In this document: one piece after another, positions 34,071-41,908 of the stretch | How positions within the stretch are numbered: the first letter of the stretch is position 1 | Layout: the number at the start of each line of letters is the position of its first letter | Assembly: GCF_900215325.1 (NCBI RefSeq) | Contig: NZ_OCMS01000002.1 | Location: forward strand, 186,001-250,000 | Direction: 5' to 3' | DNA length: 64,000 bases | DNA from: Fibrobacter sp. UWB16 | GTDB lineage: Bacteria; Fibrobacterota; Fibrobacteria; Fibrobacterales; Fibrobacteraceae | The notes under the pieces: generated by a model | What the model saw: the letters and a program-made list of their open reading frames with translations, nothing else | Told to the model about the DNA's origin: nothing | Databases searched by the model: none | Made by a program: the position numbers and the translations under genes

Positions 34071-34643
34071 ATGATGACTGAATCAAAAAATGTGGGTTTA
34101 TTCCTTTTGCTTCCGGCTCCGCTCAATCCGATTGGAGCTTTTGATGCAGAATCTTTCAAGGCAATTTTCCGTACGGCAATGGCGGAAAATGATGAAGTCA
34201 AGTTTATTGGCGTAGACCTGTCTGGCATTGATTTTGTTTATAGCGATGCGTACAATGCCTTTATGCAGTTCCATCAGGAACTTTCCAAACGGAACGGGAC
34301 GTTTGCCGTGCTCGCAGACAAGGAATCGCTTGCAAAAAGTCTCAGGAAGGTTGGGCTCGAACGCTTTATCCGCATTTTCATGAGTGCAGATGAAATGGCT
34401 GCGTATGCACCTGTTTCTGAAACTCCTGTCGCACCGGCTGCTGTCGAGGCACCTGTGGCATCGCAGCCTGCTCCGGCACCTGTTCCCGAAGCTCCGGTTG
34501 TTCCGCAACCGCAGCCGCCTGAACCGAAAATTCTGGATTCCAATCCGCTTGTGGATGAGGCTCCGTCTTCGAAGGGAACTCTCATTGCCGTAGTCGTCTT
34601 GTTGCTGATTGCTGCTGCAGTTGTTTCTTATCTGGTCTTGTAA
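34071..34643 (+). CDS. Tail-anchored STAS domain protein
   Basis: A 190-residue protein. Residues about 1-105 form a STAS-like domain: VKFIGVDLSGIDFVYSDAYNAF corresponds to the conserved strand-loop that carries the phosphorylatable serine in anti-sigma-factor antagonists. A Pro/Ala-rich linker (about 115-160) leads to a single C-terminal membrane helix (LIAVVVLLLIAAAVVSYLVL). This puts a STAS domain in the cytoplasm, tethered at its C-terminus. Two ATG codons stand at the start; gagg precedes them. The third gene starts 3 bp after the stop. Confidence 0.72.
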   Translation: MMTESKNVGLFLLLPAPLNPIGAFDAESFKAIFRTAMAENDEVKFIGVDLSGIDFVYSDAYNAFMQFHQELSKRNGTFAVLADKESLAKSLRKVGLERFIRIFMSADEMAAYAPVSETPVAPAAVEAPVASQPAPAPVPEAPVVPQPQPPEPKILDSNPLVDEAPSSKGTLIAVVVLLLIAAAVVSYLVL

Positions 34644-34646
34644 TCG

Positions 34647-35561
34647 ATGGCTGTAGAATTTTCAGAATATCAGGGCAAGCGAAAGAGAAAGCGTGAACAC
34701 CGTAGATTCCCGCTAATCCGAATTATCATTGTCTTTGCCTTGATCATTGCCGCCTATACGAATGGCTGGTTCCGTATGCTGGTGGATAAACTTCCACTGC
34801 CCGGAAACGAAGAACCTGTTGCTCCGGTTGTCGAAGACTGGATTGCAGGCTGTACAGCGTATGACGGAACGCCTTTTGAACTCAAGGATGGCTTTGCACA
34901 GTGTTCGTGGATTGTAACGGATTCTCTTGCGCTCCCGAATACGTTCTTGCGCTACGTGAAGAATTTGTCGGGTGATGGCGCCAAGATTCATTGGGTTGCC
35001 TCCAAGAAGGACTTTGGCGATGCGCTCCTTGTCGTTCTTGAAGATTCGACGCGCAATGTGTTCTTGCATATGACTCGGGAAGATTCCTCGAAGGTCTGGA
35101 TTTCGAGTAAGACCGGTTGCCTTTTCCCTGGGCCGTGTCCCGATGTCCCGCTTGGATGGTCGGCTCTTTCGATTGTAGACAACTTTGACTTTGAAGGCCA
35201 GGAAGCGTTAATTTCTGCTGATGTATTCAGTGGCCTTGGCGAAGCTCCTGTTTATCCTGTGCTTCCGGGGATTGTTCTTGAGGCTGGGCGCGATTCGCTT
35301 GGCATGTTCGTGGAACTGAATCACGGGAACGGAATTACGTCTCGTATGTTTGGCATTGGTTCATGGAAAATGGCGCCTGTTGTCGGCAAGACTCTTGGAG
35401 TCAAGGATGCGGTTGGTCGCCTTTCTCCGCAGGATAGTTCTTCGTTCTTCTTGACCATTCGGCAGAATGGATTGTTTGTTCGCTGGAGAGATTTCTATAA
35501 ATCGACTCATCCGGTGGACTCCGCCCAAATTGCCAACTTCAAAAAGAATTTGCCGTTTTGA
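34647..35561 (+). CDS. Membrane-anchored M23 (LytM)-like protein with degenerate metal site
   Basis: A 304-residue protein with a basic N-terminus (GKRKRKREHRRF), one membrane anchor (about 24-42) and an extracytoplasmic domain. The C-terminal 100 residues follow the LytM/M23 pattern: YPVLPGIVLEAGRDSLGMFV, LNHGNGITSRM, GKTLGVKDAVG, FLTIRQNGLFVRW. The first zinc ligand region (HxxxD) and the HxH pair are not recognisable, with SSSFFLTI where HLHFEI is expected. It is probably a non-catalytic, EnvC/NlpD-like relative. The fold assignment is inferred from motif order. Confidence 0.6.
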   Translation: MAVEFSEYQGKRKRKREHRRFPLIRIIIVFALIIAAYTNGWFRMLVDKLPLPGNEEPVAPVVEDWIAGCTAYDGTPFELKDGFAQCSWIVTDSLALPNTFLRYVKNLSGDGAKIHWVASKKDFGDALLVVLEDSTRNVFLHMTREDSSKVWISSKTGCLFPGPCPDVPLGWSALSIVDNFDFEGQEALISADVFSGLGEAPVYPVLPGIVLEAGRDSLGMFVELNHGNGITSRMFGIGSWKMAPVVGKTLGVKDAVGRLSPQDSSSFFLTIRQNGLFVRWRDFYKSTHPVDSAQIANFKKNLPF

Positions 35562-35571
35562 GTGAGTTTGT

Positions 35572-36696
35572 ATGAATCGTAAACCTGTGGCGTTGAAATT
35601 CCCTGCTTGCTTGTTGTTCCTTTTGGTGTCTTCGATATTGGCGCTTTTTTCGTCGTGCGCGCAGGATGGCGATGGCCCTCTCGACGTGATGCCGAATGGA
35701 AAATCCGTATCTGGCGAGGGATTTTTCCTTGGTGCGACACTTGACTCGGGCAAGACGGTTCACCTGATTTCGGATACGCTTTACATTACGCTTTCGCAAA
35801 TTTGGTCTTTTTCAAATTGCTCGTTGACCTCGATTGACTTGAATTATTCTTTCGAGGATTCGGTGCTCGTCTTTTTGCCGAAGGTGAATATCAAGGTGAA
35901 TACGGATGACTGCCCGTCGCCAATGTACCGCCCGGATTCGACTTTTAAAATGTTGACGGGTCGCGGCATTTCGCCGAACATTACAAACATCATCATTAAA
36001 AATCACTTGGATTCGCTCTTGGATTCCATCAAGCTCCGCCGTGGAACCATTGAACGCGACACGTTTAAAATCTTTGTGGATTCTGCTTTTGCGAAACCTT
36101 CCGAGTTGCCGCTGCGAACAAAGAAGTCTCCTTCGATTGTCCGTGTGCTGGATTCGCTTACGCCGCAAAAGTTTTACTGGAGAACGCTCCGTGCAAACTG
36201 CACCATGCGTGTAGACATGTGCAATGATGTTGTTGCCGATACGGTTTACCCCACAAGTTGGAGAGAATCGGATACGGCACTTGTGCCGGTGCGTTATGCT
36301 TGTGCTTCTGAAGATTCCACGTACTGCCTGAATTCTAAATGGGAATACGATTCGACATCGCTTGGCAAGGTGAAGGAACGTCTCGATACGGTATGGCATA
36401 TGAGCACGTACTACGTTGAAGACATTCCCTCATGTGCGATGGTGAATAAATTCTCGCATACGGCGCTTCTTTATAAGGGCGATATGACTTTTATTCGAGA
36501 GCTTTTTGTTCCCGATGAAAATGAACGCTCTTGCGGCCCTTCGACAAAGAAGGACTGGGTTGCATTTGACCTGGCGACAGATAGCCTTGTGGTTGAATCT
36601 GAAGAAGGTCCTTCGATAGATAGTTTGTATAAAGTTTGGAAATCGGCGACTGTCGCGCGTGATACGCTTGAAGCCGAATCGACGGAGTCAAAATGA
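35572..36696 (+). CDS. Lipoprotein, function unknown
   Basis: A 374-residue lipoprotein with a long signal peptide and lipobox LFSSC near residue 29. The mature part contains several cysteines (NCSLTS, DDCPSPMY, NCTMRVDMCND, CASEDSTYC) that could form disulfides outside the cytoplasm. No family recognised. It is the fourth gene of the envelope operon. Its stop overlaps the Nudix start (ATGA), so the two are translationally coupled even though one is exported and the other is cytoplasmic. Confidence 0.68.
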   Translation: MNRKPVALKFPACLLFLLVSSILALFSSCAQDGDGPLDVMPNGKSVSGEGFFLGATLDSGKTVHLISDTLYITLSQIWSFSNCSLTSIDLNYSFEDSVLVFLPKVNIKVNTDDCPSPMYRPDSTFKMLTGRGISPNITNIIIKNHLDSLLDSIKLRRGTIERDTFKIFVDSAFAKPSELPLRTKKSPSIVRVLDSLTPQKFYWRTLRANCTMRVDMCNDVVADTVYPTSWRESDTALVPVRYACASEDSTYCLNSKWEYDSTSLGKVKERLDTVWHMSTYYVEDIPSCAMVNKFSHTALLYKGDMTFIRELFVPDENERSCGPSTKKDWVAFDLATDSLVVESEEGPSIDSLYKVWKSATVARDTLEAESTESK

Positions 36697-37415
36697 TTGA
36701 ATATACCTTTGTTGCTGAAATCCCTGAAGAAGATAAGCCGATAATTCTCGGAAGTAAGATTTATAAGCAGTGGCTTGAAGCTTCAGAGAAAAAGTTCAAG
36801 ATTACAAAGGTGCATTTTGCTTCGGTCGATTACTTTAGCAAGCGCCATGAACCGCTGTTTATCAAGCTGAATGCGACGGCCTTTTTGCCGGATGGAAAGC
36901 CGGTTCACGGAATTGTGCTTGTGCGCGGCCATGCTGTGGGCGTGCTTGTTGTGCTCCATTGCGAAGGCAAGCGTTATTTGCTCTTGGTGCGTCAGCCGCG
37001 ATTTGCAATCTCGGAAACGGATTCACTTGAAATCCCGGCGGGGATTCTCGACTGGTCGGGCGATTTCCGCAAGGTGGCTCTCTCGGAACTCGAAGAAGAA
37101 GCGCAAATCAAGGCGAAGGACTCCGAACTGATTGACTTGATGGACTTCTGGTATAAGGGCAAGAGCGAAGGCTTTGCCGGAAGCTGCGGCCTGTTGGATG
37201 AACGCATTCGCCTTTATGCGATTGAACGTAGCGTGACGCGCGAAGAGCTTAATGCGATGGATGGCAGGAACCAGACCTACACGGATGAAAACGAATGGAT
37301 CCGTACGGAAGTTTTGCCTTACGAAGAAGCCGCTCACCAGTTTATCGACGGAAAGAACTTTATTGCTCTGTTCCTCTACGAACGCTGGCTTGAAGCGCAG
37401 AAAGTGTACTACTAA
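36693..37415 (+). CDS. Nudix hydrolase, ADP-sugar diphosphatase-like
   Basis: A 240-residue Nudix protein. The Nudix box is GILDWSGDFRKVALSELEEEAQI, shown here only as the key GILD...SELEEEAQ core. Against GX5EX7REUXEEXGU it keeps the EE pair but has Gly for the first Glu and Ser for Arg. The preceding VRQPRFAISETDSLEIPAG is typical of ADP-ribose/ADP-sugar diphosphatases of the NUDX14 type, which also have the PAGxLDxxxGDF pattern. The substrate is probably a nucleotide sugar. Coupled to the lipoprotein gene upstream. Confidence 0.82.
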   Translation: MIEYTFVAEIPEEDKPIILGSKIYKQWLEASEKKFKITKVHFASVDYFSKRHEPLFIKLNATAFLPDGKPVHGIVLVRGHAVGVLVVLHCEGKRYLLLVRQPRFAISETDSLEIPAGILDWSGDFRKVALSELEEEAQIKAKDSELIDLMDFWYKGKSEGFAGSCGLLDERIRLYAIERSVTREELNAMDGRNQTYTDENEWIRTEVLPYEEAAHQFIDGKNFIALFLYERWLEAQKVYY

Positions 37416-37429
37416 TTAGTCGCTAATTA

Positions 37430-37639
37430 CTAAAAAATCGTATTGTTAATTGTAAGTCCTGCGAAGAACAGGATCAAGTAGCCGTACCAAAGGCCCGTTG
37501 TTACGTAATTCAGTACGCGCTTGTACTTTTTCGGCTCGTCCTTATTCTTTTCCTTGATTCGGATAATGTTCTTTTTGAGATAAAAAACGCAGAGTGCAAG
37601 TCCGCCGATGCTGATAAGGATGAGAAGTACGTAAGCCAT
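37430..37639 (-). CDS. Small two-helix membrane protein
   Basis: A 69-residue protein with two predicted membrane helices (about 3-21 and 48-67) joined by a highly basic loop (KKNIIRIKEKNKDEPKKYKR). The start region ATGGCTTACG lies close to the divergent fibro-slime gene, about 95 bp away. No family recognised. The length and topology suggest a genuine small membrane protein rather than chance, but the evidence is limited. Confidence 0.5.
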   Translation of the reverse strand: MAYVLLILISIGGLALCVFYLKKNIIRIKEKNKDEPKKYKRVLNYVTTGLWYGYLILFFAGLTINNTIF

Positions 37640-37676
37640 ATTTTAAATATAGCATAATGTGAGAGTCAACGAGAGG

Positions 37677-37706
37677 CGCGTCAACAAGTTTGGCGTTTTT
37701 GACGCG
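37677..37706. promoter_or_regulatory. Inverted repeat in the divergent promoter region
   Basis: cgcgtcaa (37677-37684) and ttgacgcg (37699-37706) are perfect 8-bp arms with 14 bases between. The repeat lies between the small membrane gene and the fibro-slime gene. It may be an operator; there is no T-run. Confidence 0.4.
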
Positions 37707-37733
37707 TGTTTATAAAAAAGCTAATTTTTGGAT

Positions 37734-39791
37734 ATGAAACGATTACTTTTGATTTTGCCTATTTTATTGTTCTTCTATTCATGCGCTGATAACGGTGCAC
37801 AAGCGGAGGATAAATCCGATAAAAAATCCCGCTTTCAGAAATATACTGACTGTGTGCCTCGTTCCCTTAAAAAGAGTTCTGCGCTTGCTAAGGAGGGCGG
37901 GTATACTGGCGCCTTGACATTGGATGTCGTTATTCGTGATTTTCAATCGAATCATCCGGACTTTGAAAACTTTTCAGAAGTGGCTGCTGAACATTTGGAT
38001 GATGTTTATAATTACAAGACTTCAACTGGTACGGCGATGAACCTTAATGGTTATGATGTTACGTGGTACAGTAATGCCCCGTATCATTATACCTGTGGTA
38101 ATGCTTTGCTTGGTAGTGGGGTGCAGATTGGTGCTGATGGTCTTCCGATGATGGTAAATCCTGCGTTGCCTGCGTACTTGCAGACGGTTTCTTCGGAAAA
38201 GGCCTTGGAGTATGGTGATTGTACACGACATAATCTGGGATCTTTTCAGCAAGGTTACAAGAATGCAACGGATGATGTAAGTGGTTATAAGTGTGTCGCA
38301 GGGGATATGACTTGGTCAAATCCGGTTATTTATACGCCGGGAATGGTCTCTCCGCATTTGGCTTTTGCTCCAGGTGCTAGTAGCGAAATTGATATGCTGA
38401 ATGACGTGAAAATTTTAAAAGCGACGGAGGCATGTGATAACCAGTACTTTGAACAGTGGTATGCTGATGTTCCTGGTGTAAACAAGCGTATCAACACGAC
38501 AATGGATATACCGAAAGATCCAAATGGCACCAAATACTTTATTTTTGAACAAAATTACAACAATGGTGGTTTCTTTCCGCTGGATAGCATTGATCCTGTG
38601 ACAAGGTCATGGATTAGTGCCAAATATCCGGATCAGTTTGACCCTCAGTCGCTTTCTATTTATTGCCCGCCTTTTGACTATCAGTATGCGCATACTCAGC
38701 AGGATGCGTGGGGACAAAATACGTATAAGCTTTGCCAGTCTTGGCTGAATTATGGTGGACCGCGTGCTGTAAATTCAGCGGGATCGGGCCTAAGTGCTGC
38801 TGCTCTGGCAGCTGCGGAAAATGGTAAGCTTGGCTTACAGCACTTGCGTAATTATGGATTTACCATGATGGGGTATGCTAAATTTAAGTACAAATTATCG
38901 AATCAGGTTCCGTTGCCAGAAACATTTGAATTTGTCGGTGATGATGATATGTGGATTTTTGTGGATGGCGTGCTCGTTGTGGACTTGGGCGGAACGCATG
39001 CGCCTGCCCCAGGTAAGGTTGATATTAAAGTCCTTGCCTATAATAACCACGGTTGCCATGCGGGTGAGCCTTTAGCCGCTTACTCCAATTGCGCTGGTGC
39101 CTCTGATGTTACTGGCTGGGCCGATGATACTTGGCATCACTTGCATATTTTCTATGCAAATCGTCAGTCCGATGGTTCTAATGTTTATATCCGTTCTTCT
39201 TTGGCCGAAGTCGCTCCGACTCGTTTTGGCTATCCCACGATAAATAATGTTGTTACGAAAGTTGATAAGAATGGTAGTGCCGTAAATTCGATGTACCTGA
39301 ATACGCCATTGAGTGACGCTAGTGTAGCAAATATTATGAGTTTGGGGTCGCCGTCGTTGCTGGTGATGCGCGAGACCAATGTGAATGGCAAAATGCAGAC
39401 TGTTGTGAATGGTTTTTATATCACTTCCATAAAGGATCCGATTGATAAGGGAGCCGATGGTTTTATGTATCAGTTTACGGGAGTCTTGAAGGATGCTGCA
39501 GGTAACGTCGTTGATGGTGGACTCTTGGCAGATGACCGCATCGCTTTTAATGTGCCGTATAGCAAGGGCCTTGATGATGATGGCAATGGCGGAAACTTCT
39601 CTAATGATGTCTGGAACCAGATTATGTCCTGGAGCAAGCTCATGACTTTCGTTGTAACATCGTCGTCTGGGCAGCAAGTGGAACGTTTTGAAGAAATGGA
39701 ATGGTGGGCCGAAAATCTCTATTCCTCAGAACGTGTGGATAATCCAAAGAAACCTGAAGAAAATCCAGAAATTGAATACTGTGAAGATTGA
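37734..39791 (+). CDS. Fibro-slime domain lipoprotein
   Basis: A 685-residue lipoprotein (lipobox FYSC, Cys19). The hallmark of the fibro-slime domain (TIGR02148), shared by Fibrobacter and some slime-mould proteins, is FEFVGDDDMWIFVDGVLVVD with LGGTHAPAPG and WHHLHIFYANRQSDGS after it, a PA14-like beta module. In Fibrobacter these proteins are linked to the outer membrane and to cellulose binding. The C-terminus is acidic (PEENPEIEYCED). Start is ATG 37734; an in-frame TTG lies six bases upstream. The gene is followed by a terminator. Confidence 0.9.
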   Translation: MKRLLLILPILLFFYSCADNGAQAEDKSDKKSRFQKYTDCVPRSLKKSSALAKEGGYTGALTLDVVIRDFQSNHPDFENFSEVAAEHLDDVYNYKTSTGTAMNLNGYDVTWYSNAPYHYTCGNALLGSGVQIGADGLPMMVNPALPAYLQTVSSEKALEYGDCTRHNLGSFQQGYKNATDDVSGYKCVAGDMTWSNPVIYTPGMVSPHLAFAPGASSEIDMLNDVKILKATEACDNQYFEQWYADVPGVNKRINTTMDIPKDPNGTKYFIFEQNYNNGGFFPLDSIDPVTRSWISAKYPDQFDPQSLSIYCPPFDYQYAHTQQDAWGQNTYKLCQSWLNYGGPRAVNSAGSGLSAAALAAAENGKLGLQHLRNYGFTMMGYAKFKYKLSNQVPLPETFEFVGDDDMWIFVDGVLVVDLGGTHAPAPGKVDIKVLAYNNHGCHAGEPLAAYSNCAGASDVTGWADDTWHHLHIFYANRQSDGSNVYIRSSLAEVAPTRFGYPTINNVVTKVDKNGSAVNSMYLNTPLSDASVANIMSLGSPSLLVMRETNVNGKMQTVVNGFYITSIKDPIDKGADGFMYQFTGVLKDAAGNVVDGGLLADDRIAFNVPYSKGLDDDGNGGNFSNDVWNQIMSWSKLMTFVVTSSSGQQVERFEEMEWWAENLYSSERVDNPKKPEENPEIEYCED

Positions 39792-39924
39792 TAGTTTTTG
39801 GTGAGAATAACATTAATTTGAATATGAAATCTCTAGCGAAAAGTGGCACACGGGATTCCCGCAGGCCTTGATCTTTTGATAATATGGATAAAGTTTTTCT
39901 GTAATTAAAGTATTAGCTTAAACG

Positions 39925-39950
39925 AAAAGACCCCTTTCGGGGTCTTTTTT
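39925..39950 (+). terminator. Terminator after the fibro-slime gene
   Basis: aaaagacccc, tttc loop, ggggtcttttttt. A GC-rich 7-bp stem extended by A-T pairs, with a clear T-run. It may serve both this gene and, on the other strand, the convergent Rpn gene. Confidence 0.92.
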
Positions 39951-39970
39951 TGTGTATTGAAAAAACTTTG

Positions 39971-40978
39971 TTACTTGCTTTGCGCGAGGCTTTCCTTGAG
40001 TGCTAGAATCTCGGCTTCAGGAAGCTTGGATATGCGTACGACCTTTTCAACGGAGTCGCCTTCTGCAAGCATGGCTTTTGCCATTTCACGACGTTCTTCG
40101 TCTGCTCTTTTGCGTTCTTCGGCTACTCCTTCAGAATGACCTTCTGCACGGCCTTCTGCAAATCCTTCGGAATGTCCTTCTGCACGGGCGTGCTTCTTTT
40201 CAACGTACATTTCGTAAAGACGGTCGCTCATAGCCATAGCCTCACTTACAAGAAATTCTTCTGTAAAGATACTCAATTCGGCCTTTTTCTGCAATAGAGC
40301 GAATATGGATTCACTTGGAACAGCAATAGGGTTTTCGTTGTTGAGTCCATCTATAACTCGAAGCCATTGTGCGAGGAGGCTTTGGTCTGAAGCATAGTTC
40401 CCTTTTATGAATTTGGGAATTTCAACAAGCGTGACTGTCTGTTTCTTGAAAAATTCTTCGTTATCTTGGTTTTTAAGCCTGATGCTATGTCGATAATTTT
40501 TAGAATCGGGGAAACCGTTGAACATTTGCAGACTAATGAGGTTTAAATCGCGAAGCCAGTAGCTATCTCCGCGAACCTTGCTTGCTATTGTATGTTTTGC
40601 GGTATAGAAAACAAGTCGATCGCTGTATGTTTCGTCTTCTACGTGCTGGACCTCAAGAACGATGCGCTCAAGACGCTGGTTTTCTGCAACAATATCTGAG
40701 GTTGTTGTTTTGCTGAAAGCGCTATTTACGGCTGGGTTTACGAAGGTGAGGTTGTCGATACAGTCTCCGCCATCCAACTTGAGAATTGCATTCAGGAAGT
40801 TTGCTGTCATTTCCATGTTTTCGGGATTTCCGAAAATCATCTTGAAAATCGTGTCGTTGTAAATATAGGCGTACTTGTATTTTTCACGGTATTCCATAAT
40901 GCACTTATGGGTGTCGCCTCCTTGCTTATGTGTTTCGCTGATGTCTTTGAGCATTGCTGCGTATTGTTCTTTATTCAT
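39971..40978 (-). CDS. Rpn/YhgA-like PD-(D/E)XK nuclease family protein
   Basis: A 335-residue member of the Rpn/YhgA-like family, often annotated as PD-(D/E)XK nuclease family transposase. The N-terminal part has YIYNDTIFKMIFGNPENME (the D...F..iFg signature) and RIVLEVQHVEDETYSDRLVFY, where the E.Q pair forms the nuclease site. The C-terminal tail has a short Gly-Glu repeat (GHSEGFAEGRAEGHSEG) common in this family, then a helical end. Rpn proteins promote RecA-independent recombination; recently they have also been proposed as defence-related. The gene is alone between a terminator and a palindromic promoter region. Confidence 0.85.
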   Translation of the reverse strand: MNKEQYAAMLKDISETHKQGGDTHKCIMEYREKYKYAYIYNDTIFKMIFGNPENMEMTANFLNAILKLDGGDCIDNLTFVNPAVNSAFSKTTTSDIVAENQRLERIVLEVQHVEDETYSDRLVFYTAKHTIASKVRGDSYWLRDLNLISLQMFNGFPDSKNYRHSIRLKNQDNEEFFKKQTVTLVEIPKFIKGNYASDQSLLAQWLRVIDGLNNENPIAVPSESIFALLQKKAELSIFTEEFLVSEAMAMSDRLYEMYVEKKHARAEGHSEGFAEGRAEGHSEGVAEERKRADEERREMAKAMLAEGDSVEKVVRISKLPEAEILALKESLAQSK

Positions 40979-41364
40979 AGGACTCCAAATTCGCTATATA
41001 GCGGAGGATATGTGTACGCTAAAAAACGTACACGCTTTGTGTATTGTTATTGGTTAGTTTATTTCAAAGCCGACAATCTTTATAACGGTCGGGATATGTA
41101 TCGCAGCGTATTCCGCATGGGTTTTCCAAGGCAGGGGTGGTCAAGCCGCCGCTTCCGTCAATACCGGACCTACGACTGCGAGAAGGAATGTTCCCGCCCG
41201 TGGATGCGTACGCCTCTGTCAGCGGGTCTTTCTCGTCGTAATAGTGAAAATAGATAAAGCGGAGTAGACGTGCAATAGGTCGCGTTGCGGGGCCTTATAC
41301 CCCCTAATTCATATAATTGCAGTTGCCTAAGGGCAAAAAAATTTCTCTATTTGGTGTGTACTGA
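40979..41364. other. Intergenic region with two palindromes, no supported gene
   Basis: First part of the 464-bp gap between the Rpn gene and rimP. A perfect 12-bp palindrome CGCTATATAGCG lies at 40992-41003, just upstream of the Rpn start. A hairpin gtgtacg/cgtacac lies at 41012-41033. An open frame of about 80 codons crosses 41010-41257 but has no ribosome site and no recognisable composition, so I do not call it. 41258-41364 holds no gene that I can see. Confidence 0.6.
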
Positions 41365-41420
41365 CGTTCGTGGGTTCAAATTTGGCTTGAACGAGCCGGA
41401 TTCGGGTCCGAATACGAACG
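41365..41420 (+). promoter_or_regulatory. Possible structured leader (three-way junction) of the rimP-nusA-infB operon
   Basis: Outer stem cgttcgt (41365-41371) pairs with acgaacg (41414-41420). Inside, gttcaa/ttgaac (41374-41379 with 41387-41392) and attcg-GGTC-cgaat (41400-41413 region) form two further hairpins. The ribosome site agaggt (41433) and TTG start (41443) follow directly. A structured 5' region could serve regulation by NusA or IF2 levels; no known RNA family was recognised. Confidence 0.45.
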
Positions 41421-41442
41421 CCGTTTATTGTAAGAGGTTTAT

Positions 41443-41895
41443 TTGGTCGCCCAAGAAAAACTGAATTCTCTCATTGCCGATGCATGCAAGTCCGCATCTG
41501 TTACGCTTGTGGAAGCTGATGTGTTCCGTGCTGGCAAACGCAAGACATTGCGAATCTTTATCGACAAGCCCGAAGGTGTTACTATCGATGACTGCACGAA
41601 CGTGAGTCATTTCCTTTCGGATGCGCTGGACCTGGATCCCGAGTTGATCGAGGGCGCTTATACGCTTGAAGTTTCTTCTCCGGGAATAGACCGCCCCCTC
41701 AAGTCTATGGCGGACTTTGAACGCAACAAGGGGCGCCTGCTCCGTGTGACACGCTCGACGGGCAAGCCAGTGACTGGTGAACTTTTGAATGCCGACGAAG
41801 AAAATCTGACGCTCAAGCTCAAGGGCAATGCCGGCGAAATCGTCATACCGCGGTCCGAAGTGCTTTCGGCCAAGGTCGAAGTAGAAATTAAATAG
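41443..41895 (+). CDS. rimP: Ribosome maturation factor RimP
   Basis: RimP helps assemble the 30S subunit. The 150-residue protein has the N-terminal alpha/beta domain (LVEADVFRAGKRKTLRIFIDKP, then DDCTNVSHFLSDALD) and the signature YTLEVSSPGIDRPLKS, followed by the SH3-like C-terminal domain. The start is TTG at 41443 behind the ribosome site agaggt. It begins the classical rimP-nusA-infB-rbfA-truB-ribF operon. Confidence 0.93.
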   Translation: MVAQEKLNSLIADACKSASVTLVEADVFRAGKRKTLRIFIDKPEGVTIDDCTNVSHFLSDALDLDPELIEGAYTLEVSSPGIDRPLKSMADFERNKGRLLRVTRSTGKPVTGELLNADEENLTLKLKGNAGEIVIPRSEVLSAKVEVEIK

Positions 41896-41908
41896 GAAGG
41901 TCAACTAT

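Noticed and set aside
39842-39862. Second sigma-54-like site (tggcacacggg)
   Set aside because: The -24 part matches, but there is no GC at the required distance, and the next gene on that strand is over 1.5 kb away.
39823-39870. 15-codon reading frame after the fibro-slime gene
   Set aside because: No ribosome site, no similarity and too short to support.
39971-40978. Transposase of a mobile element
   Set aside because: The family is often labelled transposase, but no terminal inverted repeats or target duplications flank the gene. The domain is a PD-(D/E)XK nuclease.
41364-41424. A tRNA gene before rimP, as in E. coli
   Set aside because: The fold has three stems, but no 7-bp acceptor next to a D arm, no T-loop consensus and no anticodon arm of the correct geometry.
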